A stretch of 64,000 nucleotides of DNA, from positions 2,543,076 through 2,607,075 of the forward strand of contig JAPWDM010000022.1 of NCBI GenBank assembly GCA_035578155.1, written 5' to 3'. This DNA comes from Brachynemurus nebulosus. Its lineage: Eukaryota; Arthropoda; Insecta; Neuroptera; Myrmeleontidae. Below the pieces are notes generated by a model. It had not been told where the DNA came from. It did not search any database and saw nothing but the letters and a program-made list of their open reading frames with translations. Below are positions 1 through 12,435 of this stretch, in pieces (positions within the stretch are counted from its first letter, which is position 1; each line of letters starts with the position of its first letter). The translations under genes and the position numbers were made by a program.

Positions 1-3000
1 CTTGATAAATAAAATAAAAATAATTAAAAATTATTAGGTAAATAATTTTGTTGGTTTTGGTAGGTACATATATGCTTGTGGGTTTTCCATTTCTGTATAT
101 CTGTTTATCTGTACAACAAACAATGTTTGTAAAATTTTCTTATTTGTACAGAATGTCCAGAGCCAATTACTACGTATAGTTATTCATAAATTACTTACCA
201 AATATTGCCTTACTCATACCTGTAATTTTGTGGTTTTTATTTGTGATATGGTGTTTGGCATTATAATATTGGTGGCATACGATGCCAAGAAAGATGGACA
301 CATCTACCTTATTTGGTTTAATTGTTTGACTAAATCTGAATTCTCTTATACCGTGTATTTTGTATTTATATGTATATTTCTTTTTTTTTATTAAGATCTG
401 TTTTTTTCTTCCTTCTGTTCTTATTTGTTTCCTGTCAATAAGCGTTTGTTTTTATAGTTGATTTGCAGTGACATTATACCGTATTCAAATTTTTAATAAT
501 GATATATGAGAATGGGGCGTGGTGCGTATATGTAGTGAGTAAGAAGGCATTTTTCAGGGGAGTAATATTACTTTTTGTACTTCGTTGCTACTCCGCAATT
601 TTGATTGAAATATTGAATTATTTATTTTAAATCTTATTTATATTCATTAGTTTTGCTATCATAAAAATAAAAATACAATATTATTGCTGCATTTATATTC
701 AGATAGTGGTTTCTTAAATTTCTGCCTATTCAAAAATGTATTACGAAAAAATGAAATATTTATATTAAAATAATAATAATGTTATGATTTGAAGACTTCG
801 GGTTTTATACATGTGTAGGTATATATTTTTTTTATTCCTTTTCATTCATAAACTACTGTCCCTTAAACAGTGAATTAAGGGACATAGAAAATATTTTTCA
901 TTAGTCATTGCAATTTCAAACTCGTATGAAATTTTATTACTGAGAATTTACGAATAAGCAACAAGTTTTTAATAATATTAATAGCCTCACAAAGTATATA
1001 CAATATAAAGTGAATTGTAAGCTTATATTTGCTCTGCAAAAAAAAAAATATTTTAACGATGGGAAACACTGCGACTTAAGAAAAAAATCATTCTATCGTA
1101 AGTGCAGGTATCCTAATTTAAAGACTTCATATCTTTTGCTTATTTAGCCTTTTTTAACCTTCTTGATGGTGCTGTTCCGCCAGTTTCCCACGATAACACA
1201 AACGAATGATTTGTCAATAAGTTTATACTTAGGTATGGTATATTTTATTTTAATCTAAGAGAGACTTGCTAATGCCCAGTTTCTCATAGAAACTCAGGAT
1301 TGCACTAAAGACTCTTTTTAATTTAGAAAAAATTTATATTAAAAGTAATCGAAAAGCAATTTGTTATTTATGATGCTGGATAATTTAGTTAAATTTTTTT
1401 CTAATTTTATTTATATATATCAAATTTCGTTAAAAATCTTAAAACAAAATAATTGTGGATGTTTTTAATATGTACGTTATTAATATCCTCATACTAAAGT
1501 ATAAAAAAAAAACTTCCATTATTTCAATATCAACAAACTTCCACCATACAACTGTTTGTCAAAAAGAAGAAAAGTAAAAGTAGACATGTGACAGAAGTTT
1601 TTCAAAATGGCTAAATGGACATTATTGTGTGCAGTGACAAAATAGGAAAAATTTTAACAACCCCAATAATAAAATGAAATACCACTGACGAACGTGTACC
1701 ACGTACCAAATGCAATGGCACGGCATGCATATGGGAAAGCGACAACTAACAGTCAGTCGTCTATAAGTGCAAGGAAAGCAGAAAATACACACCCACAATC
1801 ATACCGCACACCATTCTCATTGAGCATCGAGCATTATACGCACGACAGCATTATAACGGATTTTGATGCTGATGATGATTTTGATGACGACCGGATACAC
1901 ACAAAAGAAGGCACATGCATGCCGTAGACGAGCCCGCAGGACTAGAGATGGGACAAGGGGGATAATGTTGAGGAAACAAACGGTCATCATCACTAACTAA
2001 CAATGAGAAAAATATCTCCCGCATTGCTTTTGTATTTATCCCTCAAAATTGGTTGAGTTTCGCTACACACATATGTATATGCGTGTATGTTATGCGGTAA
2101 CCGATATCAGATATAGAGGAGAATTGGAATGAGAAAACTGCCGGGCGGGGGGACGTATTAAAAGGAGAGATTTATTTACTTAAACTATATCATTTATGTA
2201 TAGGTATACATACGTGGGTTGTATTATTTTTTTGATGGACTATTGTGCCTTTTTTTAGACAAAAACACATAACACAATATAATGTACGGAATCAGACAAA
2301 CAACGGGCCATTTATATGGTTAGTTAACTGAGTTTCAATCATTTCAGTGAAAACATTTATCAACTCCACTCTCACATCATCCTCATTCAAACCTTCCATC
2401 AAACCTTTGTGATTAAGTGGCACACACAACTTCGTTTATTCTTTTCAGAATAAAATAATTATTTTATTTGTTTCTTTGATATAAAACTTAAATATAGTAT
2501 GTATAGGTAAGATTAATATAATGTTATGTATAATTTTTTGGATCACTAACTCCCGAAAAACAAATTATCATCTTTATTTTCAACAGTGTGTTCATAATTA
2601 TTTGAAAGACTTATTCTATGTACTCTACTACTCTGTACTTTATTGAGTAAAGATTATTATTAATTATACTTAATTCATAAATAGGTTACGATTACTTGTA
2701 ATAAAGGAAAAAAAATAAAAACTGAAATGATTTGGTATTGAAGTTAATGCACTTTTGGTCATTACGAAGGCCCAGCAAAACTAGTTTTGAGTTTAAATCC
2801 TTCAAGTATGGCAAATTCACTCACAATCAGATGACTTCTTCATGTAACATCACTCAGTAATGTAAAAAATTAATGACACAACTAATAGAGATTAAAAAAA
2901 TATCGTACCGAGAAACTTATTTTGAAAGGAAAAACGGAAAAATCTGATATCATTTGGATTTCCGTAAAGAGTAAAACTAATTTTTTGTTTTATAATGGTT

Positions 3001-5900
3001 TTCCTTCTATTCATATTCAGTATTTTTTTTTTCATAAATGTTACTGTATTTAATGAAATTACGAGCAATGTCGATAACTTAGTATTTTTCAAATTTGTCA
3101 ATTTATAAATAAATTAAATTTATTATTTGTTTCATTTTATCAACAAAATAGAAAAATAAATTAGAAAAATAAATTTCATTTTTTCTACTAATAAATTTAA
3201 AAAAAGAAGAAATGAAACAAAACAAAAAATTGTTAATTAAAAATTGAATCATTAAAATTGAATATTTACGCGACATAAATAACTAAATAACCTCAAAAAA
3301 AGAATTCATTATTTAGCTTTAAAAAACGTATGTTCGGTCCGTATAAAATGACAAAGAGGGAGGATGTGCGCCGCACAAAGAGATAATAATTTTTTTTTTG
3401 TATAATTGATTACCTGGTAGAGTATAATAGTAGCTACTACTTTGATTAAAAACCTAAAATTGATACTGTAGTGAATTTAGTACACGACTGCACATAAAAG
3501 ATACGAATACAGTCAACAAGATGGTTAAGTACTGTCAGAAATGTAGAACTCAATACGAATCTTCCAATAATCGAATAGCTAATAACAACTAAGACAATAA
3601 AGTCAGTAATGAAACTAAACTTTTCTTATTCAAAAGAAGCAACAGCGAAAAAGTATTCCATTGTTCCTCTTAATTTCGTTCGTTCTCCAGTAGATTACTT
3701 CAGTATATCAAAATCTTAGCATATCTATGGATTTTAGTGTCTCTATCTCTGTTATTAAAATTTATATGTGTTATCTCTAACGTCATAAAATTGTTATATT
3801 GAAATATTACTCGCAACAGATAAGTTGGAATGTGTGATCTTGTGTAACTGATTATTCTTACTGGAGATAAGCAATGAATATATTAAAAGTTTTGAAAACC
3901 TTTAAACACAGATAAATGTTTAAATATCTTCTTTTTATGCGGTGGATCGGGACCATGCCAAAAAGTTTCATAGAAAACATCTAACTCAAAACGCTCAAAA
4001 GCTCACGACTTTCCTAGAAGTTGCTTTCCTAAACAAGGTAATTAATTTACAGGTGAGAACATTTTTAAATAATTTATAAAATATTGCAAAAATTGCAATA
4101 TGTACATATATAAAGAAATTTAATGATGCATTAATATATATTTTTTGTAATGTACTAATAAATGCTTGAAAAAGTCAATAATTAATCTTATCACACATTA
4201 ATGTTCAAATTTTTTACTTTTTCTTACATTCTATTCTCATTATACACTTTGATGAACATTTTCCGTAAGGTCCGCAAAAAAATTCCAAAAAAAAAAATTT
4301 CGAAAAAAGTAGTACAAAAAAGATCGTTATAAAAAAGCTTCTTAATGCTATGTGTATACCTACTCAAATGATTTGTTTCTAGTATTGCTGACTTAACTAA
4401 TCACCTACGAACAAAATTAATGTCGGTCATTGGTGATCCCCGTAGCGTTCAAAAGGCTTACCTGCTACAGAGAAATTATTGGAATACAAATTGTCATCCA
4501 TAGCCTATTAAGCCTATTGATAATGAGACAAATTATCTACATCAGAATAAACTTAAGTAAGAAATAAATAATACGCAAATGTTGATTTTTACATATTGAA
4601 TCCTACAGAAGCATACGTATAGGGATTTCCGTTTGATAGGGCCCGTAACACTATAAAATATAATTTTTCATTTGTCCATTTGTGTACTTCCATCTACAAG
4701 TATATATGCAGGTACACGTAAATATTGCTGTGATGTCTCTTTTTGCCATATATTTTTATTTTAAATAACAAGCTATTCATTACATTTTTTGTTTTGAGAT
4801 GGATTTTCTGAACAAGGGAACAAAAATTAACAAAAAATAGACATACAGAATACATCAAAGTAGCCACTTGAAAACAAAAGAAATTTCAATTTGGCAACAC
4901 AAAGGTTTTATTCCTGTTCTTTACGTTTATTTTTAAAATTTTCATAATAAAAATATAAATTCAAGTATCTATTTATTTCAACTGGTACTCCACATTAAAA
5001 ATGAAAGTGTTTTTTTGCTAAAAGAATTTTTGTCAGAAGAAATAACAATTATGAAAAGCTTTTACAAAATAATATGTGTAATTGACAATGAAATTTAACC
5101 AGATATATTATTATTATATTACGATTAAAATTTGAAAAGTAACGTTTGCCAACTTAAAAATACGCATGATTAATTACCGAAAAACTGGAAAAACCAAAAT
5201 GTTAAAACCACTTCAAACAAATGGAATGTTTAGACATACAGAACATTCACGTTAATGGTTGTATGTTATCTAATTGTGAAATTTTGACAAAAAATGCTCT
5301 CGACTCTCCATCTCCCCTGCGCTACCACCATGGCATATAATATATATTTTTATTAAATACATTTACGTAATTGTTATAGTTCTAAGGTTATTTTTACCAA
5401 TATTGACTGTTATTAGCTAAAGAATAAGCTGTTGTCCGAATTATAGACAGTATAACTCTGATATGAGCCAGAAAAATTCGTGTTTCTAAAAGTAAAAAAA
5501 AACTTGTGAGTGCTTGAGGCCACACGACCAAAGTGAAAACTTCATAAATATATTCTATAGGTAAGACTGTTAAACGAATCACGGTTATAGATGGACGTGC
5601 GAAACCAATAACAAAAAGGTGGAAAACAAGAATAATAAATTATTTTCAAATCGAGTTCAAGATTAAATGCCATCAGGTTTGCCATTAAGTTGAACCGGAA
5701 TGGATAACTAGAATCGTTTGAATCAAATCTATATTAAGAAAGATTTTAATTGCTTTAGATTTAAAAACTATTTTGATTTATTTCCGTTTCCATAGATTCG
5801 TTGAATTTTAGTAGTTTCGAAAAGGCAATATCACTCAGCAATAATCGACTAACCATTAACGTTTGTTTCATCTTACAACCATTACAAATTTCACTGCAGC
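1..5900. other. AT-rich non-coding stretch, no supported gene
   Basis: I see no recognisable protein domain, RNA gene or bounded transposon here. Open frames are short and rich in F, I, Y, K and N, as expected by chance in AT-rich DNA. The one less AT-rich patch is about 1690-1990. It holds a 77-codon frame (1694-1927, +) that begins at a non-ATG codon and ends in an Asp-rich segment; it resembles no family I know and has no flanking support, so I do not call it a gene. The patch could be a 5' exon, a promoter-proximal segment or chance. Confidence 0.5.
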
Positions 5901-5917
5901 AAAACATTGCTGTTTTC

Positions 5918-6000
5918 ACTCTCGCATTACAGATTTCGTTACACTTTCGCTTTACAGATTTTATTACACTCTCGCATTAACGGTTTCGTTACACTCTCAT
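5918..6000. repeat. short tandem repeat, ~25-bp unit
   Basis: The start of the unit, cactctcgc or close to it, recurs at 5918, 5942, 5967 and 5992, giving a 24-25 bp period and about three and a half diverged units. Each unit runs roughly cactctcgcattacagattt. Several overlapping small open frames here are by-products of the repeat. Confidence 0.7.
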
Positions 6001-6009
6001 GCAGAATTT

Positions 6010-7580
6010 TTTATTCGTATAATAATAACCTTTACAACAGTTTAGATTCTACGTTTTTTCGTTTTTCAATTAATAGGTTTTTTTTACCTATTGGTAGGAA
6101 TCATAAATGCAATTTATCCATCCATTGTATACCTCGTTCGATATATGTACAATCACATACACATGTTTCGTGGTGCTTACATACCTATATGTATATGTAT
6201 GATTGACATGGTTCGAACTACGTATAGAAGCAATTATTTGATTAGGTAGAACAAAAACAAAATTGTAAAAATCCTTTTGTAAAAATAATTCCTTTGTCAC
6301 AGAGGTTCGAAAACAACAAAAAAAACGTAATCTTCGCTTGTTTTGAGTATGTTTGCGTAACATGCAAATAAATGGTGTTTTTACTTTCAGATCAAATCAA
6401 AAAAAAATTCACAAGTTTTGAATATAAATTGATGATGTATTTTCATTTGTTTGTATCTATCTATAGATATTTAAATATGGAACTGCATTTATCTTTTTGG
6501 CTTTTGTTTTATTGTATTGGTTTTTTTTTTACTAAAATTTCAGTTTTCTTTGTCGATTTATCTATCTAGTTTTTATATTTTTTCATGTTTTAATTAAAAT
6601 CCGGAGAATGTACTTTAGAGTTTACACTGAACAATTTTTTCAATGTCGGCTTTATCCCTTTTTGTAACATCGTTGTTCCTAAACAATGTCAATTTAAACA
6701 ATACATAGAAAATATAAAATTCACTTTTCCCACTTAGTTCAAGGGTTTTTGGCAACAGATAGATGTTAGTTTCATATTCTATCGATAGATGGTGATAGGT
6801 GTCTCTCAAATGTCTAAAGAAAGCTGTCTTAGTGAGAAGGTTAGACAGTAATATGGATTTGAACATTTCAGTCTCTCTTTCGTAATGTATAATACCAATA
6901 GGAAATTTAAGTAACCTGATCTCCTTCCTTAAAACATTCTCTGCTACAAGAAATCTTACACGTCCCTGAACAAAGTAAATGTTCTTTAATATAGAATTGT
7001 ATACAACAGTGTTGCAATAGTAGAAAAGGAGAAATTAACAAAGACAGAGTTTATGTTTGTGTTGACTCCATTTCGAAATTTTATTTGCTCGGCGATAAAT
7101 ATGTTAATAACAAAAATTAAAATTTATTGGAATATATTTAACAAAATTATATTTCAAATATGATATATTTATATACTTAGGCTCGTGGACCCGTACATAT
7201 TAAGTTCTTTTACACTTGGCTAGTACGATTATCATCATTTGCTACACATAAAAAAATGTTATAGCACCTATAAAACCAAAACTATATATTTGCCATAATA
7301 TATCACCGACCAAGTAATAAAATCGTATTCTCAAATAGCTATAAAAATATTTACTGTGTGTTACAGATATTTACAGTATATAATAACAATATGTAGCGAA
7401 GTAACTGATTTAAGAAAATAAATAAATAAAATACATAAATACATGACCTTCTGGTTTTGGACACACTGAATCTTAAAATTAATTATCAACTTGTAGATAG
7501 GTTGTTTTAAGGTTTAAAAGACTCTTGTATTCGATTTCACAATTTTCGACTATTAGTTACTTGTTTATAACCTTATGCGG
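6010..7580. other. AT-rich non-coding stretch, nothing recognised
   Basis: There are only short, low-complexity open frames on both strands, up to 91 codons at 6088-6363 (-). None shows a conserved motif. No inverted repeat or tandem array was found. Confidence 0.5.
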
Positions 7581-7583
7581 GTC

Positions 7584-7683
7584 ATACACAATCAATGAAA
7601 TAAGGAATAAGAAATAAGAAATAAGAAATAAGGAATAAGAAGTATGCCATCTAGTGACGTCGAATGGAACTTTAACGTAACTG
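7584..7683. repeat. left copy of a ~100-bp inverted repeat flanking the Gypsy remnant
   Basis: This segment contains a short (aataag)-type repeat followed by 'tatgccatctagtgacgtc' and 'ggaactttaacgtaactg'. Its reverse complement lies at 9214-9308. In minus-strand reading it follows the LTR-like repeat at 7847-8029, so it may be the distal part of the 3' LTR. The inverted partner beyond the 5' LTR would then mark a local inversion. Confidence 0.65.
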
Positions 7684-7699
7684 CCTATAGGTATATGTA

Positions 7700-7795
7700 T
7701 TTCGGTATTTTTGTACATCAAAATTCATGAAAAAATAACGTTCGTGATGACTTTTTTTGTCACTAAAGTGAAAAAAATCACGAATTTTGACGTAC
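7700..7795. repeat. imperfect palindrome within the LTR-like tail
   Basis: 'gtacatcaaaattcatga' near 7712 is mirrored by 'tcacgaattttgacgtac' near 7777 on the opposite strand, giving an 18-bp stem with a few mismatches around an A/T-rich loop. It lies between the inverted repeat at 7584 and the LTR-like direct repeat. Confidence 0.5.
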
Positions 7796-7846
7796 AAAGG
7801 CACCTACATATTTATGTAACGCAAATGACTCCAATTATTTCTTCGA

Positions 7847-8029
7847 AAATAAAACTACAAATATCTGCTTCAAATGTCCGAAATAGACTTTTTTATTTTT
7901 ATTATTTTAGTTGCTAGGAAAACTAATTCAATCGTTATAATTTCAACTTTCATATTTCACACAGCAATCTGTATGAATTTACAAAATTAAGAAATTTACA
8001 TTTTCACGACAATCTTGTGCCCGGTACAT
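7847..8029 (-). repeat. LTR-like direct repeat, 3' copy of the Gypsy remnant
   Basis: These 183 bp are almost identical to 9020-9202 in the same orientation. Read on the minus strand the repeat starts TGTACCGGGCACAAG and lies directly after a G-rich polypurine-like tract, as a 3' LTR should. The pair brackets an integrase remnant on the same strand. The true LTR may extend below 7847, where the two copies stop matching. The copies differ at very few sites, so either the insertion or a gene-conversion event is fairly recent. Confidence 0.6.
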
Positions 8030-8050
8030 ACGCCCCCCATCGCAAAAAAA
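8030..8050 (-). promoter_or_regulatory. polypurine-tract-like site of the Gypsy remnant
   Basis: On the minus strand an A/T run is followed by GCGATGGGGGGCG and then TATGTACCGGG, the start of the LTR-like repeat. A purine tract right before the 3' LTR is the plus-strand primer site in LTR retrotransposons. The position and the adjoining TG start support this reading. Confidence 0.5.
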
Positions 8051-8459
8051 ATAAATTTTCCGAGCAACAATTAAAAAAGAAAATTTCCTTTTGGGGAGAA
8101 AAGTTTCCAGGAAACAATTTTAACTGTATCCTGAATACATAAAAACTCCCCAAAATACAATGCTAAATAATTACAATTCATGCAAATATTGAATTAAATA
8201 TAAAAAAAATATATATGTACATATATAGAATTAAAGTATAGATATGCATATCTATATGCTTCACAATTCGGATGTTTTTTCTTTTTCCAGAAATTCTTCC
8301 AGAATGTAGATATCCGAACCTGTAACAAAACAAAGAAACGGCAGAAAACAATCCCAACAAAATATGTACAAAAAAAGAAAAAAAAATAAATATTTACAAG
8401 CTTATTCTATAAATACAGGTAAATATTTACAAGCTTGTGTATTTAAACATTACACAAAA

Positions 8460-8940
8460 TTAAATGACATATGCCGTTTTTAATCGATCGATCGATACAT
8501 TATCCAATCTATTATTTATTTTAAGCTTAAAATATTTATCTCCCCTTTCAATTACTTCAAAGGGTCCCAAATAATTAGGAGCCAGTGAAGATTTAACTCT
8601 ATCGTCCCTAATATATACAAATTTGGCAGACGATAGATTCGCATCTACGAAACTTTTATTTTTATAAAATTTCGTAAAAAAAATATTTTGTATTTTGAAT
8701 GTTATTTGATAAAGCATTCGCAAAATCATATTGACTCAATTTATTATCATTTGAGTTACAATATGATATTAATTGATATGGTAACCTTAATGGATTACCG
8801 TATAAAATTTGTGAAGTATAAGTAATTATAGTTGAAGCATAACTTTAAAGGAATAGCTTCAACCCACCTTGAAAATCTACCAACGATTGATAGAATAAAG
8901 GTATAATCGTCGCAAATTAGTAGGGGTCGAAATTGGTAGA
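8460..8940 (-). pseudogene. Ty3/Gypsy integrase remnant with internal deletion
   Basis: The minus strand encodes the C-terminal part of a Gypsy Pol polyprotein. From 8930 downward a frame reads ...GRFSRWVEAIPL, the start of the integrase core after its first catalytic Asp. It then jumps, with a frame change, to a YGNPLRLPYQ-like segment that normally follows the core. The residues between, which should hold the second Asp and the catalytic Glu, are gone. A second frame (8729-8460) gives the C-terminal domain: a FVYIRDDRVKSSLAPNYLGP-type stretch, then PFEVIERGDKYF, ending in VSIDRLKTAYV, the typical end of Gypsy Pol, and a TAA stop. Frameshifts and stops separate the pieces, so no active integrase can be made. 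LTR-like repeats flank it on both sides. The match to Gypsy is by motif recognition; clade assignment would need a search. Confidence 0.85.
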
Positions 8941-9019
8941 GGTCAAAATTGGTAGAAGTCAAATTATGTCCAGGTGGGTTGATGAAAATCTATCATCTGG
9001 TTTTCCAATTATAAATTAT

Positions 9020-9202
9020 AAATAAAACTACAAATATCTGCTTCAAATGTCCGAAATAGACTTTTTTATTTTTATTTTTTTAGTTGCTAGGAAAACTAAT
9101 TCAATCGTTATAATTTCAACTTTCATATTTCACACAGCAATCTGTATGAATTTACAAAATTAAGAAATTTACATTTTCACGGCAATCTTGTGCCCGGTAC
9201 AT
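9020..9202 (-). repeat. LTR-like direct repeat, 5' copy of the Gypsy remnant
   Basis: This is the partner of 7847-8029, with the same orientation and length. On the minus strand it begins with TGTACCGGG at about 9201. No clear primer-binding site follows it, because the sequence after 9020 passes quickly into damaged pol. Most of the 5' leader, gag and proximal pol are therefore missing. Confidence 0.6.
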
Positions 9203-9213
9203 TTATATCTATG

Positions 9214-9308
9214 AGCAGTTACGTTAAAGTTCCACTCAACGTCACTAGATGGCATACTTCTTATTCCTTACTTCTTATTTCTTATTCCTTATTTCACTGA
9301 TTGTGTAG
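9214..9308. repeat. right copy of the ~100-bp inverted repeat
   Basis: This is the reverse complement of 7584-7683, including 'gacgtcactagatggcatac'-type sequence (written here as aacgtcactagatggcatac) and the cttattcctt repeats. It abuts the 5' LTR-like copy. Confidence 0.65.
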
Positions 9309-9598
9309 ACACCCTTAAAGTTATTCTGTCGATTTAACCTACTACCGAAATATTCAGTCAGAAAAAGTTATTATTCAAAATTTTATCAAAGTAAATATTC
9401 TTAGGGCAGGTATCTCCAATGCTGCGCCTACCGACACCATTGTGCCCGCTAACCCTTTTACAGGTGCCAGTCATTATTTGAGATTTATATTTTTTAGAAA
9501 AAGTTTTTCTACATACTATATCTTTAATTATTATACATATATGTATATACCTACCTAAGAAAATAAACAATAATTTTTTCATGTTACAATTATATTTT

Positions 9599-9798
9599 TC
9601 GCGTAAAAGCGAATTAAAACGATGGAAACAAGATGAAATTGACAAAAACAAAGATAAACAAAAAAGTAAAGCAGTTGGAGACATTAGAAGTTCTTTTTTT
9701 TACGTGGTACTTAGTAACATGTCTACTTCCAGCTACTTGACTTTTTTGTTCATTTTCTTCTATTTCATCTTGTTTCCATCGTTTTACTTCGTATTTTC
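9599..9798. repeat. inverted duplication of a coding-like segment
   Basis: The left arm (about 9599-9695, +) and right arm (about 9798-9715, -) both translate to a stretch containing KRWKQDEI followed by E/K/N/Q-rich residues: KRWKQDEIDKNKDKQKS on plus and KRWKQDEIEENEQKS on minus. The minus frame stays open for more than 40 codons around it. The DNA between the arms is a short loop. I do not recognise the protein. Two head-to-head copies preserving the same peptide suggest duplication of a former exon or ORF piece, followed by mild divergence. Confidence 0.65.
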
Positions 9799-10061
9799 GG
9801 GAAGCTGGGTTCTTGACTTTTTAAAATTTACTTTTTTACTTAGGTTTCTTTAGCGTTTTTTAATTTTTTAGAAGAACAACTTTCATATTGGTTTCAATTC
9901 TTAAATGAAACTTATGGCTGAAAAATAGTCTAGGAAACATTGGTCATCTTGATTTTAGAAGACCTATGCAGTGATATGCCACTCAATTTGGCGTTTCTAC
10001 CGCCATTTTGATTTTTTAAACATAAAGCTTAGCCAATAACTATCGCATCGTTTAGATCAAC

Positions 10062-10140
10062 CAGAAACAACTGTTTTTGGCCCCGGGCCGAATTGGAAAA
10101 AAAATTTTTCCATGGGCCGGACGAAATATTAAAATTAAAA
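10062..10140 (+). repeat. family B repeat fragment
   Basis: 'aacaactgtttttggccc', 'gggccg' and 'ggacgaaatattaaaat' match the segment at 62548-62665. Together these two define one end of the family B element. Confidence 0.5.
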
Positions 10141-10425
10141 ATGTTAAGAAAAACATTTATTTCTTTAGGTAAAACTACCTAATGCAAATAGTAATACTGA
10201 TATTGAAAAATTTATTGACCCATGTCTGGTTTAGATGATTTGATAGACAACACTTTTTGATTGACTAAAATTCATCCAACTGTTGAAATGCTTGGAGGGT
10301 GTAAAGAATTTCACATTCATTTACCTAGAGACACTTAAAAACATAACTTTTACTGTCACGTAAACGGGCAAAAAGTATTTAGATAGCCTGTTTTAATATT
10401 GAAAATCTGAATGTATATATGGAAA

Positions 10426-10430
<5 letters not shown>

Positions 10431-10495
<65 letters not shown>

Positions 10496-10502
10496 TATAT
10501 AT
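10431..10502. repeat. (TA)n tract
   Basis: About 70 bp of alternating TA with a single G interruption near the end. It lies about 60 bp before the Mutator-like element. Confidence 0.95.
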
Positions 10503-10650
10503 CTGGTTTAGCTTAGGTTGCAACAGCGATTTCAATTATTTTTCAATCACAAGGTACTCATACACCGGAAAGAAATTGGCGTCGAAAGTTGGAAAATCTT
10601 CTTGTTTTCTATATGGATAAATTGCTCCCAAATTGCTCACAATATATTTC

Positions 10651-11035
10651 AATTTTTGATATAAAAACTAGGTGGTGAGGTTGGTTTTGGTTAGGTTAGT
10701 TTAGCTAGTTTTGACAATAGGTATACTTCGATTTTTGATATGAAAACGAGGTGGTGAGGTTAGTTAAGGTTACCCTTTGCTCGAAGGTTAAGTTAGTTCT
10801 GACAATATACTTCGATTTTTGATATAAAACTAGGTAGTGAGGTTAGTTAAGATTACACTTTGCCCGAAGGTTAGGTTAGTTTTGACAATATACTTCGACT
10901 TTTGATATAAAAACTAGGTAGTGAGGTTAGTTATGGTTACACTTTGCCCGAAGATTAGGCTAGTTTTGACAATATACTTCGACTTTGATATAAAAACTAG
11001 GTGGTGAGGTTAGTTAAAGTTACCCTTTGTCCGAA
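10651..11035 (+). repeat. 84-bp tandem array, about 4.5 units
   Basis: The motif 'cttcgatttttgatat', then 'aaactaggtggtgaggttag', then 'cgaaggttaggttagtttt' recurs. Unit starts are at about 10726, 10810, 10893 and 10977 (spacing 83-84 bp). Partial or diverged units lie at both ends. The array sits just inside the left inverted repeat of the Mutator-like element. Confidence 0.9.
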
Positions 11036-11079
11036 TACCCTAACCTAACCAAAAGCAATCTCACCACCTACACGGAGAA

Positions 11080-11880
<801 letters not shown>

Positions 11881-12435
11881 AGTGAATTGTGCTAAATTTC
11901 GATATCCAACTTTAGGTAAAGTTGCATTATGGAAGGGACGAAAATAGGCTAAATATGAGCATCACTTAAAATGAAGAGACATTTTTACCTTTAAAATGGT
12001 TTTTATTTCAACCTTTAAGGATGAATGGTTTATGAAATATGTGCATTGGCATAAATGGCTGCAAACACAAAAATCAGCGCAAATTGAAAACAAAAATGGA
12101 TACCACGCTTAAACGGTTCAAGATAATTTTTTAGACCATTTTAATTGTTCTCAATACTTCAAATATAATATAGAAACGATTGGTAGGACATTAATTTTTT
12201 CTAAAATGGTCGAGCAACCAACTTTGTTTTTAGACCATTTGATATAGACCAACCTAGTATGATTTTGCGCTCTCTGACACTGACGCCTGGGGTGGGGCGC
12301 CGGTCCCCCCCCCCTAGATCTGGGCCTGCGAGCAATTACTGATTTCAAAGGAGCAATTTGGGAGCAATTTAGCCATATAAAAAAACAAGAAGATTTTTCA
12401 ACTTTCGGCGCTAACTCCTTTCCGGTTACTCATAC

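Noticed and set aside
1694..1927. 77-codon frame with an Asp-rich tail in a less AT-rich patch
   Set aside because: No in-frame ATG start, no recognisable domain and no neighbouring exon evidence. Left as a remark only.
9358..9853. The two long opposite frames (9358-9684 -, 9581-9853 +) as genes
   Set aside because: They are explained by the inverted coding-like duplication and T-rich flanks. Only the KRWKQDEI segments look meaningful.
10700..11060. TTAGG-type words suggesting interstitial telomeric repeats
   Set aside because: The words are embedded in an 84-bp unit and never form a run of TTAGG pentamers.
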